DNA of 64,000 bases from Hyphomicrobium_A sp963745205 (GTDB lineage: Bacteria; Pseudomonadota; Alphaproteobacteria; Rhizobiales; Hyphomicrobiaceae): contig CAVUWX010000013.1 in NCBI GenBank assembly GCA_963745205.1, positions 1 through 64,000 of the forward strand, written 5' to 3'. Both the position numbers and the translations under genes were made by a program. The notes below the pieces were generated by a model, which was given only the letters and a program-made list of their open reading frames with translations, searched no databases and had not been told where the DNA came from. Shown in pieces: positions 36,267 to 45,215 of this stretch (within the stretch, counting starts at the first letter, position 1; every line of letters starts with the position of its first letter).

Positions 36267-36538
36267 GCGGCCACCTTTGCGGCATCCACCAACACGCGCT
36301 CCCAATGCCCCGGCACATAGCGGATGAGCTGCGGCTTCCCTGCAAAGCGATCGACCACGAGCACCTTCTGCACACACCACACATCAAGCGCACCCACGCC
36401 AGATCGATAATGGATCGTGAGCAATCCGTATCGGTACTCGAGAACAGTCGTCGACCCTTCGAACCTTGGCACACCCTTCGAACGCACTACTGACAACGCA
36501 AGATCGTGCATGTTCAATGCGCGTTCTGTCTGTGTCAT
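36263..36538 (-). CDS. Hypothetical protein, tandem paralog 2
   Basis: The 91 residues parallel the neighbouring gene: ERALNMHDLALSVVRSKG, YRYGLLTIHYRSGVGALDVW, KVLVVDRFAGKPQLIRYVPG, HWERVLVDAAKVA. GAGGGG lies before the ATG. The stop overlaps the next start. The family is unnamed; three copies in a row suggest a cassette. Confidence 0.65.
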   Translation of the reverse strand: MTQTERALNMHDLALSVVRSKGVPRFEGSTTVLEYRYGLLTIHYRSGVGALDVWCVQKVLVVDRFAGKPQLIRYVPGHWERVLVDAAKVAA

Positions 36539-36548
36539 CAGTTCCCCC

Positions 36549-36620
36549 TCACGGAGCTGCGGCGAGTGCCGCTAACTTGCCTTCCCATTCTCCCGGTCTG
36601 AAGCCCACGACGCGAACCTC
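36549..36620 (-). pseudogene. Tandem paralog 3, C-terminal fragment
   Basis: The minus strand reads GEVRVVGFRPGEWEGKLAAL, AAAP and TGA. This matches the VDYYSPGEWEEQLEEAAAKL end of paralog 1. The rest was replaced by plus-strand sequence of another gene. Confidence 0.55.
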
Positions 36621-36812
36621 ACCGGCGAAGAGGAAGCCATCGCCAAGGCGAGCGAAGCTATCGAGGAGCTAAAAGCGCTAGGATTTAACTACCGGCTTTG
36701 GAAAGGCAAGGAAGGGAAGGATGCGAGGGGAGCCATCAAAGATGCGCCCTGCAAAATCTGCGGGTTTAAGACCAGCCCGCCTCATGACCGCCGGGCGCAC
36801 CGTTCGCAACGC
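36613..36812 (+). pseudogene. Fragment with a CKIC-GF motif
   Basis: An open frame with no start reads EEEAIAKASEAIEELKALGF, NYRLWKGKEGKDARGAIKDA and PCKICGFKTSPPHDRRAHRS. The CxxC and His suggest a zinc site. It looks like the 3' end of a gene whose start was lost where paralog 3 is cut. Confidence 0.4.
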
Positions 36813-37258
36813 AAGAAGAGACTACCGGATCGAGGTCGCAGAAACCGAGAGCGGCGAAGTCGAGTTCTCAGACTTTTTTCTTGTGCCTTTTGCACAGCAA
36901 GCCAAGCGCCGCGAAGTCCTGCGTGATTGGTATATGGCGCGAGCAGAAGAGAAGATTATCCCGCGCGTGAAACAGCACGCGCATGAACTAGGAGTTCGAG
37001 TACGGCTCGGCCAAGATCGTCGACAATCGATACCGTTGGGGCTCCTGCACGGTGAAGGATAACGTCAGCTTCAACTGGCGGCTCATCAAGGCCCCGATGT
37101 TTGTGATCGATTATGTCATCGTCCATGAACTTGCCCACCTTATCGAGGCGAACCACACAGATCACTTCTGGAGCATCATCCGGGCCAAGAGCCCTACGAT
37201 GGAAAAGGCTAAGTCTTGGCTCAAGGAGCACGGGCAAATTCTGGAAGAGGAAGTATAG
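36721..37258 (+). pseudogene. YgjP-like (DUF45) metallopeptidase, truncated and frameshifted
   Basis: The zinc site HELAH in IDYVIVHELAHLIEANHTDH, the family motif YRWGSCTVKDNVSFNWRLIK and the tail SPTMEKAKSWLKEHGQILEE identify a YgjP/WLM-type metallopeptidase. The part before (REVLRDWYMARAEEKIIPRV) is in another frame, with a shift near 36990, and roughly 100 N-terminal residues are missing. In many genomes such genes accompany type I restriction systems, which is suggestive here next to a helicase-nuclease. Confidence 0.7.
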
Positions 37259-37273
37259 ATCGGCGCCCCATGA

Positions 37274-40200
37274 TCAGTGGCGCGTCTTCCCTGCCTTCAG
37301 ATCCGCGATCAGGGCAGCTGCATCCTGACTTAGGTGCGCACCCTCTTGCGTTGTGACGAGTTGCCCCGGAAACCACTTCTCGTACCACGCTTTCTTTTGT
37401 TTCCATTCGTCTGCGTACTTTGTCTGGTCGAGCAAACCTAGGTGCTCCCAGTAGAACGCCTTCCCTCCCCACGTCGCCGTGAAATCCGGCAGGCGCATTG
37501 TTCCATCTCCTGCCAAGAGTAGTTTTTCGTAGAGGAACGGCACCTCTTGGTGGTGAAGCTCGTTTGCAATGATGACTTCTGATTTTGAGCGCACCATGTC
37601 GCCGCTCAGCGCCTCGTGGATCTTGCCGCTCTCGTACCAGCCCGCACGCTGCAGCAGCGCTTGCTTTGGTATGTGCAGCTCGAAGAGCGAAGAGTTGATC
37701 TGCGGAGTCTGCGCATTCTCGCGCCGGCGTGCCTCCAAGAGGCTGTCGACGTTGCGCTCGATCAGGAGCGTGCAGTGGCGGCTTGCGCGCGTCAGAGCCG
37801 TGTACACAAGCTCGGTTGAGAGCGGACGGCCGCGCCCGGACGGGATGATCACAAATGTATGTGCGAACTCGCTTCCTTGCGCCTTGTGCACGGAGACGGC
37901 ATAGGCAAGCTCGAGATTGTCCTCCACCTTCTCTGTGCGCGAGTATTTATTCCCGGTGGGAACGCCTTTGCCGTAACCGACTGTTAATTTCGGCTTGCGT
38001 GTGAACCGAACGACGAACCGGCTAAGACGCGCTCCGTAACCCGTCTTAAGACGCTTCTTGACGCTCTCATCGAATGCGAAAAAGTCCGCGACGCCGATTT
38101 CGCCGTTGAAGACTTCCACTTGGACCTGTTTTTTTATGTTCCAATCATATGCCCAGATCATGTTGGACCGTGACCTGTTGCGATACTGGATCACCTTGTC
38201 GAAGACCGTGATCCCGTCGACAGCGCCAACGCGCTCAATCAGGGCCTTCGCGACGCGCGCCTGACAGGCTTCATTCAATGCCTCAACGCCGTGGAGTTCG
38301 CCGCGGTGAGGCGTTAGCACCTGAAATGCCGTGGGGTCATCTTTGAGCGCTTCGCGCCAAAGCTGGTACGGACGTTCATGTTCGGTCGGCGCTGTCCCCT
38401 TCATGCGCCGCTCGATTGCACCAATCAGGATCGAGGCAAGCTCGGTCGGATCGTTCCAGTAAATGACATCGAGATCCTGATCGACTGCGCCGCCTGCGTG
38501 GAGTTTTTGGATAAGAAGCTCTTGGTCGGGGCGCGTCCTGATGTCGTGCCCATCCTTCGAGACATCTTCTTCGTCGACGAGGAATAGCTGCGAGAGCGCG
38601 ACGATGGCGCAACCCTTGCCTTGCACTTCATTAAGGAGCTGCCTGAGATTGCGCTGCAGCCGGCCCGCGCTGTCAGGCTGGTCTTTTTGCAGCCACCGCA
38701 GAATGTCAGCGAACATTCTGCCGCGGCTGATCGGCGGCAGTTGACCCGCATCGCCGACGAGAATGAAACGGCGGACATGTGGCCAATCGATTGCGCGGAA
38801 GAGCGCGGCAGCAAGCTCCACATCAAGCATGGATGCTTCGTCAAGTACGAGCGTACCAACCGCCGCGCGCCTTCCGCCGCTGCGCTTGAAGGTGAGGTTA
38901 TCGTTGAGCCAGCCGTTCGAAGCCAGAAACGAATGAACAGTCACCATGGCTAGCCCCGTGAGGCCCGCCTTTTCGAGAACCTCGCGGGCGCGGTCCGTCG
39001 CCTTGCCGGTCGCGCAAGGATCAGGAGCGATGCGCCGTCCCCTTCAGCCTTCCTGATAGCCCGCACCAGAGCTTCAATGGTGGTCGTCTTGCCCGTTCCG
39101 GCGGGTCCGGTCACAACGCATAAAGGGCGGCGGAAGAGCCGGGCGCAGATTTGCGTCTGCTCGGCTACAGCCTCCTCGTAGGCTTTCCCTGCCTTTAGAG
39201 CGAGCGGGCTATCCGATTTGTAGACCCACGCTCTCCAATCGGCGTCCGTGACGGGACGCGTGAGCGCAATATCCGGCGCTGACGCAAGGTCGCGCAGCCT
39301 GCGCTCAACTTCGCGCTCGTCTTCAAAAACAGTGCGTAGGTAGACGGCAAGACCGTGCGGTGTTTGCCTCAGCGTCAAGCACTCCGAGAGGGACTCTTCG
39401 TCGGCCTTAAAGTAGCGGGCGTTAAAAGATGCCTGCTTCCAATCAGGAAGTCGCGCCATGCGCGTGTTAATCTCGGAAATCAGCTCCTCCGCAAAGCGGA
39501 AGACGTGCTTGGACTCGGCGCGCAGCGCGTCAACGTAGAGCGCACGGAAGCGCCGCTCATCATTGTAGGCCATCTCCTTGAGCGGCTTGCCGACATCAGG
39601 CGCGGGAAGCACGCCGCGGTCAACGACGCTCCACGGAATGCGGTCTTCGGGACTGTCGCCAACAAATGTCTCGGACAGGAGGTAAGGATTAGCCGCTATC
39701 GCTTTCGCGTCTTGCGGCAATCCGAACGAGGCCCGATCATCGCTGATGATCGCCTTCATTGTTTCTGCGCTGAGATCGAGGCGCGGCAGAACATCCCGAA
39801 GAAGTGTGCGCGCGTCATCCTCGATGAGTCTCCAGTTGCGCGAGAGCTGCCTGCGCGCCGTGGCATCGATACCGGCCGTCAACTCGTTGTCGGCATTTTG
39901 CTCGAGGACCGCAAAGGCAAGCGCGTGCGCGGCTTGATGACTGTGTTTCATCAAGGCGGCTTTGGCGGGGCCGATGAGGCTTTCTGCGCTTGCAGCTTCG
40001 AGGCTGCGCAGGAGACCCGGGTAGAGACCGCGATGCGTCCAAAGCTCTGCGATGACCTGAAGTAGCCAGCGCTCGCGGCTCCGCCAGTCCTCGCTGTCGT
40101 CGAACTCAGCAAGAAGCCGGACCTTGGCAAGAAACTGCTCGAGAAGGCCTATTGCATCATCATCAGAAAGATGCTTCGAGCCGTACTTGCATAGAACTGG

Positions 40201-40914
40201 ATTCTCCGGGAAGACCGCGATCTCTTTGAGACGCTCAGGGTCCCCGAGGTAGCGGTGGTACGGAAGACGCAGGCCTTCGTTCGGGTAGTGAGAAGTGACG
40301 TTGCGGGCCCATATCATGCCGCCCGCGTATTTTTTGGCGATCTCGTCTTGAACGTTTTCATAGAAAAGTTCTTCGCCCACTGATGCGATCCGGGAAACGC
40401 CAATCAAGGCGTACTTTGGGGCCTCATCCTCGGATAGCGGGTTGGAGTAGTTGGCGTAGTAGAAGATGAGATTGCTGCCGCACTCCTCTATGACAGGCTG
40501 GAAGAATGTATTGGTCAGCTCGCGCCGCTTGTCGTTGTCAAGAAACCCTTCAGCCTTGACCGCGTCGTCGTACATGGCTTCGTACGACCAGACGCACACG
40601 GTGGAAGGGGGCAGTTCCCACTCCCTCGCATCGGCCTTGCCGTAGAAGAAGTCTGGAGGGTTCGATCTCGCCAGCGCGGATTTGAGACCGAACGCGTTGT
40701 AGCTATAGCTGCACGGCGGCACATAGCCTTTGAGGGCATCTCCTGCGCATCCACCGCAGCGGCGCTCGTCTTCGAGATTGCGCTCTCGGGCAATGACGTC
40801 GCCCGGAAATGACTTCGCGCCGACGCAGTAGGTGTTGCGCTCAGGGTCCTTGCAAACCGAACCGTCCCACCCGTCGTTATGCCATGCAAGCCGCGCCGTA
40901 ATATGTGTTGGCAT
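37274..40914 (-). CDS. RecD-like SF1 helicase with C-terminal nuclease domain, one frameshift
   Basis: The protein would have about 1,210 residues. Residues 1-430 are an uncharacterised domain with Cys clusters (YCVGAKSFPGD, RRCGGCAGDALKGYVPPC). A RecD2-like segment follows, then Walker A (VTGPAGTGKTTTIEALVRAI). Near 39000 the frame shifts; the continuation (TGKATDRAREVLEKAG) leads to Walker B (LVLDEASMLD), motif III (GDAGQLPPI), motif V (SVHKAQGSEF) and VI (YTALTRASRH). The C-terminus shows a likely PD-(D/E)xK nuclease: RSKSEVIIANEL, RLPDFTATW, FYWEHLGLLDQTKY. It is probably an anti-phage or DNA-repair enzyme. As written, the ATPase is split between Walker A and B. Confidence 0.85.
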
Positions 40915-41189
40915 TAAAATCCCCTCAATGGTTCCGAGTTTATCAAATCGGACCGATAATGTATCGGCGCAGTGCGGAAGAGACCTGCTGGTCAGGCGCT
41001 TCGTTGTTATGAAAATTTGCGTGCGCCCTTTGGTGTTTTGGGCTGCGGTCTGAGGTCAGTGCTACGGCTTGATCTGCTCTACGCGCCGCGCCGCCCGCGC
41101 AATCGGAGAGTCTCCTTGTCATTGAGCACTCGGACCAAATCCGCTCGCGGTAAGTCGACATGAGCGCTAGTTTACAATAGTCTTGAAAT

Positions 41190-41206
41190 ATGTACTCAGG
41201 GTACAC
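41190..41206. promoter_or_regulatory. AbiE operator, copy 1
   Basis: TGTAC-TCAGG-GTACA is an inverted repeat 66 bp (centre to centre) upstream of a near-identical one at 41256-41272. AbiEi antitoxins repress their own operon by binding inverted repeats in the promoter, so this is a likely operator. Confidence 0.6.
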
Positions 41207-41226
41207 GTTTCCTGCATGTTATAAAC

Positions 41227-41255
41227 TGGACCTAGGTTTATGATTCGGCTATAAT
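41227..41255 (+). promoter_or_regulatory. Candidate abiE promoter
   Basis: TGGACC (41227-41232) and a perfect TATAAT (41250-41255) are 17 bp apart. Transcription would start near 41262, after the ATG at 41254, so the true start codon may be the GTG at 41263 on a leaderless message. Confidence 0.5.
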
Positions 41256-42096
41256 GTGTACTGTGGGTACACAAAAGACAGACAAGCTAAACTGGCTCGC
41301 AAGGCATCTTCCGGAAGGTTTGCCGGTTGATGCGGCGTGGCTCAGGGAGCATGGCTATACCGCAAATTTGCTGCGCAAGTACGAGGCTGCCCAATGGCTT
41401 AGCCAACCGGCGCACCGCGTCTACATCCGGCCGCGCGGGCCCCTCACATGGCAGCAGATCGTCATCTCGCTGCAGACGCTTCTCAAATACGACCTTGTGG
41501 TCGGAGGCAGCACGGCGCTCGAACTGCAAGGCTACGCGCATTACCTGCGCCAGTCGGTGACGACTGTTTATTTGTTCGGACCCAAACGTCCACCTACGTG
41601 GCTGCCGTCGGTCGCGGACAAGACCAAGTTCATCTACCGCAATGACGCCAAGCTCTTCTCACGCCTTAGCGCTTCAACCGCGCCCCACGAGCTTGCAGCT
41701 GTCCGGGGCTCGGAGCAGGCGCGCGCCGACGGCACGGTCGTGCAATCTTGGGGTCAATGGAACTGGCCGCTGGTGCTTTCCAGCCCCGAGCGCGCCATCC
41801 TTGAACTCTTGAATGAGCTGCCCGAGCACGGAAGTTTCGATCAGGCCGACATGGTGATGGCGGGCCTCAGCACGCTCAGCCCTTCACGCATGCAGAAGCT
41901 CCTTGTCGATTGCCGGAGCGTGAAAGCCAAGCGACTGTTCTTTTTCTTCGCCGACCGCCACAAGCACGCTTGGCTCAAGCGCATCGACAAGAAGGCCATA
42001 GCCCTCGGAACGGGCGGGCGGACGCTCGTCAAAGGCGGGCACTTCGACAAGAAATATCTGATCACTGTGCCGGGGGACCTCGATGGCATTCAGTGA
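41254..42096 (+). CDS. abiEi: AbiEi-type antitoxin (type IV toxin-antitoxin)
   Basis: The 280 residues match AbiEi antitoxins with the AbiEi_3 domain: an N-terminal winged helix (NWLARHLPEGLPVDAAWLRE, NLLRKYEAAQWLSQPAHRVY), LVVGGSTALELQGYAHYLRQ, WPLVLSSPERAILELLNELP, and the C-terminal CRSVKAKRLFFFFADRHKHA. The winged helix binds operator repeats, while the C-terminal part is needed for antitoxicity. The ATG at 41254 overlaps operator copy 2 and a TATAAT box; GTG 41263 is an alternative. It overlaps abiEii by 14 bp. Confidence 0.85.
   Translation: MCTVGTQKTDKLNWLARHLPEGLPVDAAWLREHGYTANLLRKYEAAQWLSQPAHRVYIRPRGPLTWQQIVISLQTLLKYDLVVGGSTALELQGYAHYLRQSVTTVYLFGPKRPPTWLPSVADKTKFIYRNDAKLFSRLSASTAPHELAAVRGSEQARADGTVVQSWGQWNWPLVLSSPERAILELLNELPEHGSFDQADMVMAGLSTLSPSRMQKLLVDCRSVKAKRLFFFFADRHKHAWLKRIDKKAIALGTGGRTLVKGGHFDKKYLITVPGDLDGIQ
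41256..41272. promoter_or_regulatory. AbiE operator, copy 2
   Basis: GTGTAC-TGTGG-GTACAC is a perfect 6-bp inverted repeat with the same spacing as copy 1. It covers the candidate transcription start and the first codons of abiEi, so antitoxin binding would block the operon. Confidence 0.6.
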
Positions 42097-43084
42097 AAAC
42101 TACCGCGCTCAAGTCACCCTGCTCCTCCGGACCATTCCGTTCATCGCGAAAGAGAAGGCGTTCGCGCTCAAGGGCGGTACGGCGATCAATCTCTTCGTGC
42201 GAAACCTGCCGCGCCTATCGGTCGATATTGACCTTACCTACCTTCCGGTCCTTGACCGCACGCGCTCGCTCGGCGCTATCGACAAGGCGATGAAGCGCAT
42301 AGAAAAGCGCATCAAGAAGGCGATCAAAACCGCCCACGTCACGCAAGGCCAGACGGACGGCTACGTGACCAAGCTCATCGTGCGCGAGAGGGCGGTGCAG
42401 ATCACCATCGAGGTAACTCCGGTCCTGCGGGGCTGCGTCTACGAGACAGAAGAGCGCCCGGTGTCCCAAGACGTCGAGGATACATTCGGCTTCGCCGAAA
42501 TGCAGGTCGTGTCGTTTGAAGACTTGTACGCAGGCAAGATCGTGGCAGCGCTTGACCGCCAGCATCCACGCGACCTGTTTGATGTGCGCGACTTGCTGGC
42601 AAATGAGGGCATATCGGACGAATTGCGCGCTGCCTTCGTTGTCTACATGCTCAGCCACAACCGGCCGATGTTCGAAGTGCTTGGGAGCAAGCAGAAGGAC
42701 ATTGCCGCGGACTTCAAAAACAACTTCGAGGGCATGACGCGTACGGAAGTGACGCTCAAGGAGCTTCTCGCAGCGCGCGTGAAGCTGGTCGACGAGATCG
42801 TCAACAAGATGCCGGACGCGCATAAGCCCTTCCTGATCTCGTTCGAGCGCGGCGAGCCGGACTGGGATCTCCTCGCCCTTCCCAAGGTTGACAAGCTTCC
42901 AGCCGTGAAGTGGCGGCAACAAAATCTCGACAAGCTGTCCGAGAACAGAAGGATTGAACTGGTGCGCGAGCTTGAGCGCGTACTAGGCGTCGAACCCAAA
43001 CCCGCCCAGCTCGCGCTTCTTCCAGACAACAAAAAACCGACCAAACCGCGCAAGAAAAAACAGACTGCCAAGCAGAAGAAGTGA
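42083..43084 (+). CDS. abiEii: AbiEii/AbiGii nucleotidyltransferase toxin
   Basis: The toxin belongs to the DNA polymerase beta-like nucleotidyltransferases: motif I is FALKGGTAINLF and the metal-binding Asp pair is in RLSVDIDLTYLP. The following QVVSFEDLYAGKIVAALDRQ, HPRDLFDVRDLL is typical of the family. AbiEii toxins stop growth, in studied members by modifying RNA substrates, and give phage abortive infection. The length of 333 residues and the basic tail are normal. The overlap with abiEi implies coupled translation. It looks intact. Confidence 0.9.
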   Translation: MAFSENYRAQVTLLLRTIPFIAKEKAFALKGGTAINLFVRNLPRLSVDIDLTYLPVLDRTRSLGAIDKAMKRIEKRIKKAIKTAHVTQGQTDGYVTKLIVRERAVQITIEVTPVLRGCVYETEERPVSQDVEDTFGFAEMQVVSFEDLYAGKIVAALDRQHPRDLFDVRDLLANEGISDELRAAFVVYMLSHNRPMFEVLGSKQKDIAADFKNNFEGMTRTEVTLKELLAARVKLVDEIVNKMPDAHKPFLISFERGEPDWDLLALPKVDKLPAVKWRQQNLDKLSENRRIELVRELERVLGVEPKPAQLALLPDNKKPTKPRKKKQTAKQKK

Positions 43085-43418
43085 GTCTTGCGTGCGTTCG
43101 AAAACGAAGTAGAACTCTCCTCGTCGCGCCACGCGCGCGTCACCTACGGCATCAGCGACACAAGCGAGCGTTTTGCGCGCCCCCTGTTAGAGGCATCAGC
43201 GAGGCGTATTTGCACACTTTTTTACACACTCCGATTTGCACAAATCGGATCTGCAAATCGGATCAGCTACATAGGCTAGAGACAGCAGCCTGTGTAATCA
43301 TGCATGGAAATTCCCGGAATGTTCTAGAGCTGAAGGGGTAGCTACTTAGGTGTCGAGCAGCACCAACCCCGGTGAATTTTCGTCGTTTTGGGAACTTAAT
43401 GGAAGTAAGCAGTCGATC
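43085..43418. other. Intergenic stretch with a palindrome
   Basis: No gene is seen. CCGATTTG-CA-CAAATCGG (43231-43248) is a perfect 8-bp inverted repeat with a further CAAATCGG at 43254-43261, so two hairpins could compete. It may end the abiE transcript, but no T-run follows. Confidence 0.45.
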
Positions 43419-43478
43419 CACGCCAAGGACTGAAAATCACGGTGTCGGTGGTTCAATTCCACCCCTGCCTAGAGCACC
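43419..43478 (+). other. Decayed 3' half of a tRNA-Phe gene (candidate attachment scar)
   Basis: AGGACTGAAAATC (GAA anticodon loop) followed by GGTGTCGGTGGTTCAATTCC and CCTG matches the 3' half of rhizobial tRNA-Phe, from memory. The anticodon stem no longer pairs, the 5' half is absent and the acceptor end reads CCTGCCTAGAGCACC. It cannot be a working tRNA. Its place at the border of accessory and core DNA suits an att site. Confidence 0.6.
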
Positions 43479-43746
43479 CTCATGGAACGTCGTCCGCTCT
43501 TATGACTTGCTCCACATGTGCTGCCCAGCGGCCAAGAGCCTCTCGCTTCTCCCGGTCGATCGAATACAAAGGGTTGGAGCTTCTGTGCGAACGTCAGCCT
43601 GACCACGGCCCCACAAGTAGTTGCACTCGACAATGCGATTAGCTACGCGATTTGGAGAACGGCGCTCGGCTGATCTGCCCCAGCAATGGGAAAAGCGGGT
43701 ATCAAAGCGGGTATGACAAGCTATTCTACCAGGGCGAACGCCGTGT
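43479..43746. other. Gap between the tRNA-Phe scar and truncated radC
   Basis: About 270 bases with no gene that I can support; the missing 3' half of radC is not here. Confidence 0.5.
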
Positions 43747-44238
43747 TTATTGGCAAAGAATGGCCACATGCTCATCCTTGTCGAGAAACAGCACGCGGAA
43801 CTGCTCGCGGTGCTCCCAGCTCTGGGCCGCGTTGAGGTACTCGAGCACCTGCTTCCACGATGAGAGCGCTGGGCGTCCGATGACGTTGGAGCGCACGAGG
43901 CGCAGGGCAGCGGCGCGAATGAGCCTCAGCTCGGCGATGACCGAATCGCCGACGCCCTCGACCTCCTTCAGCCGCTGGTCGGGCGCGTTGACGACCTCGG
44001 CGAAGGAGCCGAAGCGTGCGACCAACTGCTTCGCCAGCTCTTTCGTGTCGCGCCGCGGCAGCGCCCGAAACAGCACGAGCTCCAACAGCTCGTAATCGGG
44101 CATCGCGTCCGAGCCACCCTTCAGAAAGCGCTCGCGTAGACGCTGGCGGTGACCGGTGTAGTGCGGCGCCGGCGCTTCGAGAAACGATCGCTGTTGATCC
44201 CCATCGCCCCCGTCGCCGTCTTTTCCGCCGGTCGGCAT
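43747..44238 (-). pseudogene. radC: RadC, truncated inside the MPN domain
   Basis: The N-terminal helix-hairpin-helix part is intact (HYTGHRQRLRERFLKGGSDA, MPDYELLELVLFRALPRRDT, VEGVGDSVIAELRLI) and the JAMM/MPN domain begins (EQFRVLFLDK). Then an unrelated EHVAILCQ and a stop follow. The catalytic HNHPSGDP region, about 90 residues, is lost. The break is near 43780, close to the tRNA scar, so insertion of the accessory DNA may have cut the gene. The start lies 10 bp after map. Confidence 0.85.
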
Positions 44239-44248
44239 GGGGGCGCAC

Positions 44249-45073
44249 TCAAGAGAGCTCGAAGACGGGGCAGTCGATGCCCTTGGGCGAGTAGGTGAAC
44301 ACCTCGCAACCGCTCTCGGTCACGCCAATCGTGTGCTCGAATTGCGCCGACAGCTCGCGGTCGCGCGTCACCGCGGTCCAGCCATCTGGCAGCACTTTGA
44401 CGTGCGGCCGGCCGAGGTTGATCATCGGCTCGATGGTGAACAGCATGCCGGGCTCCAAGGTCACGCCCTCTCCCGGCTCGCCGTAATGCAGGATGTTGGG
44501 GCGGTCGTGGAACACGCGGCCGAGCCCGTGCCCGCAGAAGTCGCGCACCACGCTGCAGCGCTCGGCCTCCGCGTAAGATTGGATGGCGGCGCCGATGTGG
44601 CCCGTGGTGGCACCGGGCTCCACCGCGGCGATGCCGCGCTTCAGCGCCTCATACGTGACGTAGATCAGCCGCTCCGCGCGCCGCGAGATGCGCCCGACTG
44701 GGTACATGCGGCTCGTATCGCCGTGCCAGCCGTCCACGATCAGCGTCACGTCGATATTGACGATGTCGCCTTCACGCAAGGGTTTCGGGCCAGGAATGCC
44801 GTGGCATACCACGTGGTTGATCGAGGTGCAGATCGATTTTGGGAAGCCGCGGTAGTTGAGCGGGGCGGGGTGGGCGCCGTGATCGAGTGCGAACTCGAGA
44901 ACTAACGCGTCGAGCGTCTCCGTGGCGACGCCCGGCTTGACGTACGGCGCCAGCATGTCGAGCGCCGCGGCCGCGAGCTGGCCGGCCTTGCGCATGCCCT
45001 CAAAGGCTTCCGGCCCGTGCAGCTTGATCTTGCCGTCGCGGTCGGGCGCGCGCGTGACTTCGACGTTCGACAT
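44249..45073 (-). CDS. map: Type I methionine aminopeptidase
   Basis: Removes the initiator Met from new proteins. The five metal ligands are visible: Asp in NIDVTLIVDGWHGDTSRMYP (two Asp), His in CGHGLGRVFHD, Glu in LFTIEPMINLG and Glu in QFEHTIGVTE. The substrate-pocket region PLNYRGFPKSICTSINHVVC is conserved. The length of 274 residues is slightly longer than E. coli Map because of an N-terminal extension usual in rhizobia. It precedes radC on the same strand, an order common in the group. Confidence 0.97.
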   Translation of the reverse strand: MSNVEVTRAPDRDGKIKLHGPEAFEGMRKAGQLAAAALDMLAPYVKPGVATETLDALVLEFALDHGAHPAPLNYRGFPKSICTSINHVVCHGIPGPKPLREGDIVNIDVTLIVDGWHGDTSRMYPVGRISRRAERLIYVTYEALKRGIAAVEPGATTGHIGAAIQSYAEAERCSVVRDFCGHGLGRVFHDRPNILHYGEPGEGVTLEPGMLFTIEPMINLGRPHVKVLPDGWTAVTRDRELSAQFEHTIGVTESGCEVFTYSPKGIDCPVFELS

Positions 45074-45215
45074 GAAAATGGTCCCTGAGTGCGCGCCCGT
45101 CGTCGGGCGACCTCAGAAATGTAATGAAATTTATCCGCAGCGCAATGCGCGCATCAGCTGGCTGAGGGCTGGTCTAGCCGCGCGCCCGAATATGACGAGT
45201 CAAGCGAAGTCGGCG

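Noticed and set aside
39355..40065. 236-codon plus-strand frame
   Set aside because: Antisense to the helicase gene, whose motifs continue through this part.
43231..43261. Rho-independent terminator of abiE
   Set aside because: The palindrome is perfect but has no T-run after it on either strand, so I list it only as a palindrome.
43419..43478. Functional tRNA-Phe gene
   Set aside because: The 5' half is missing, the anticodon stem does not pair and the acceptor end is altered.
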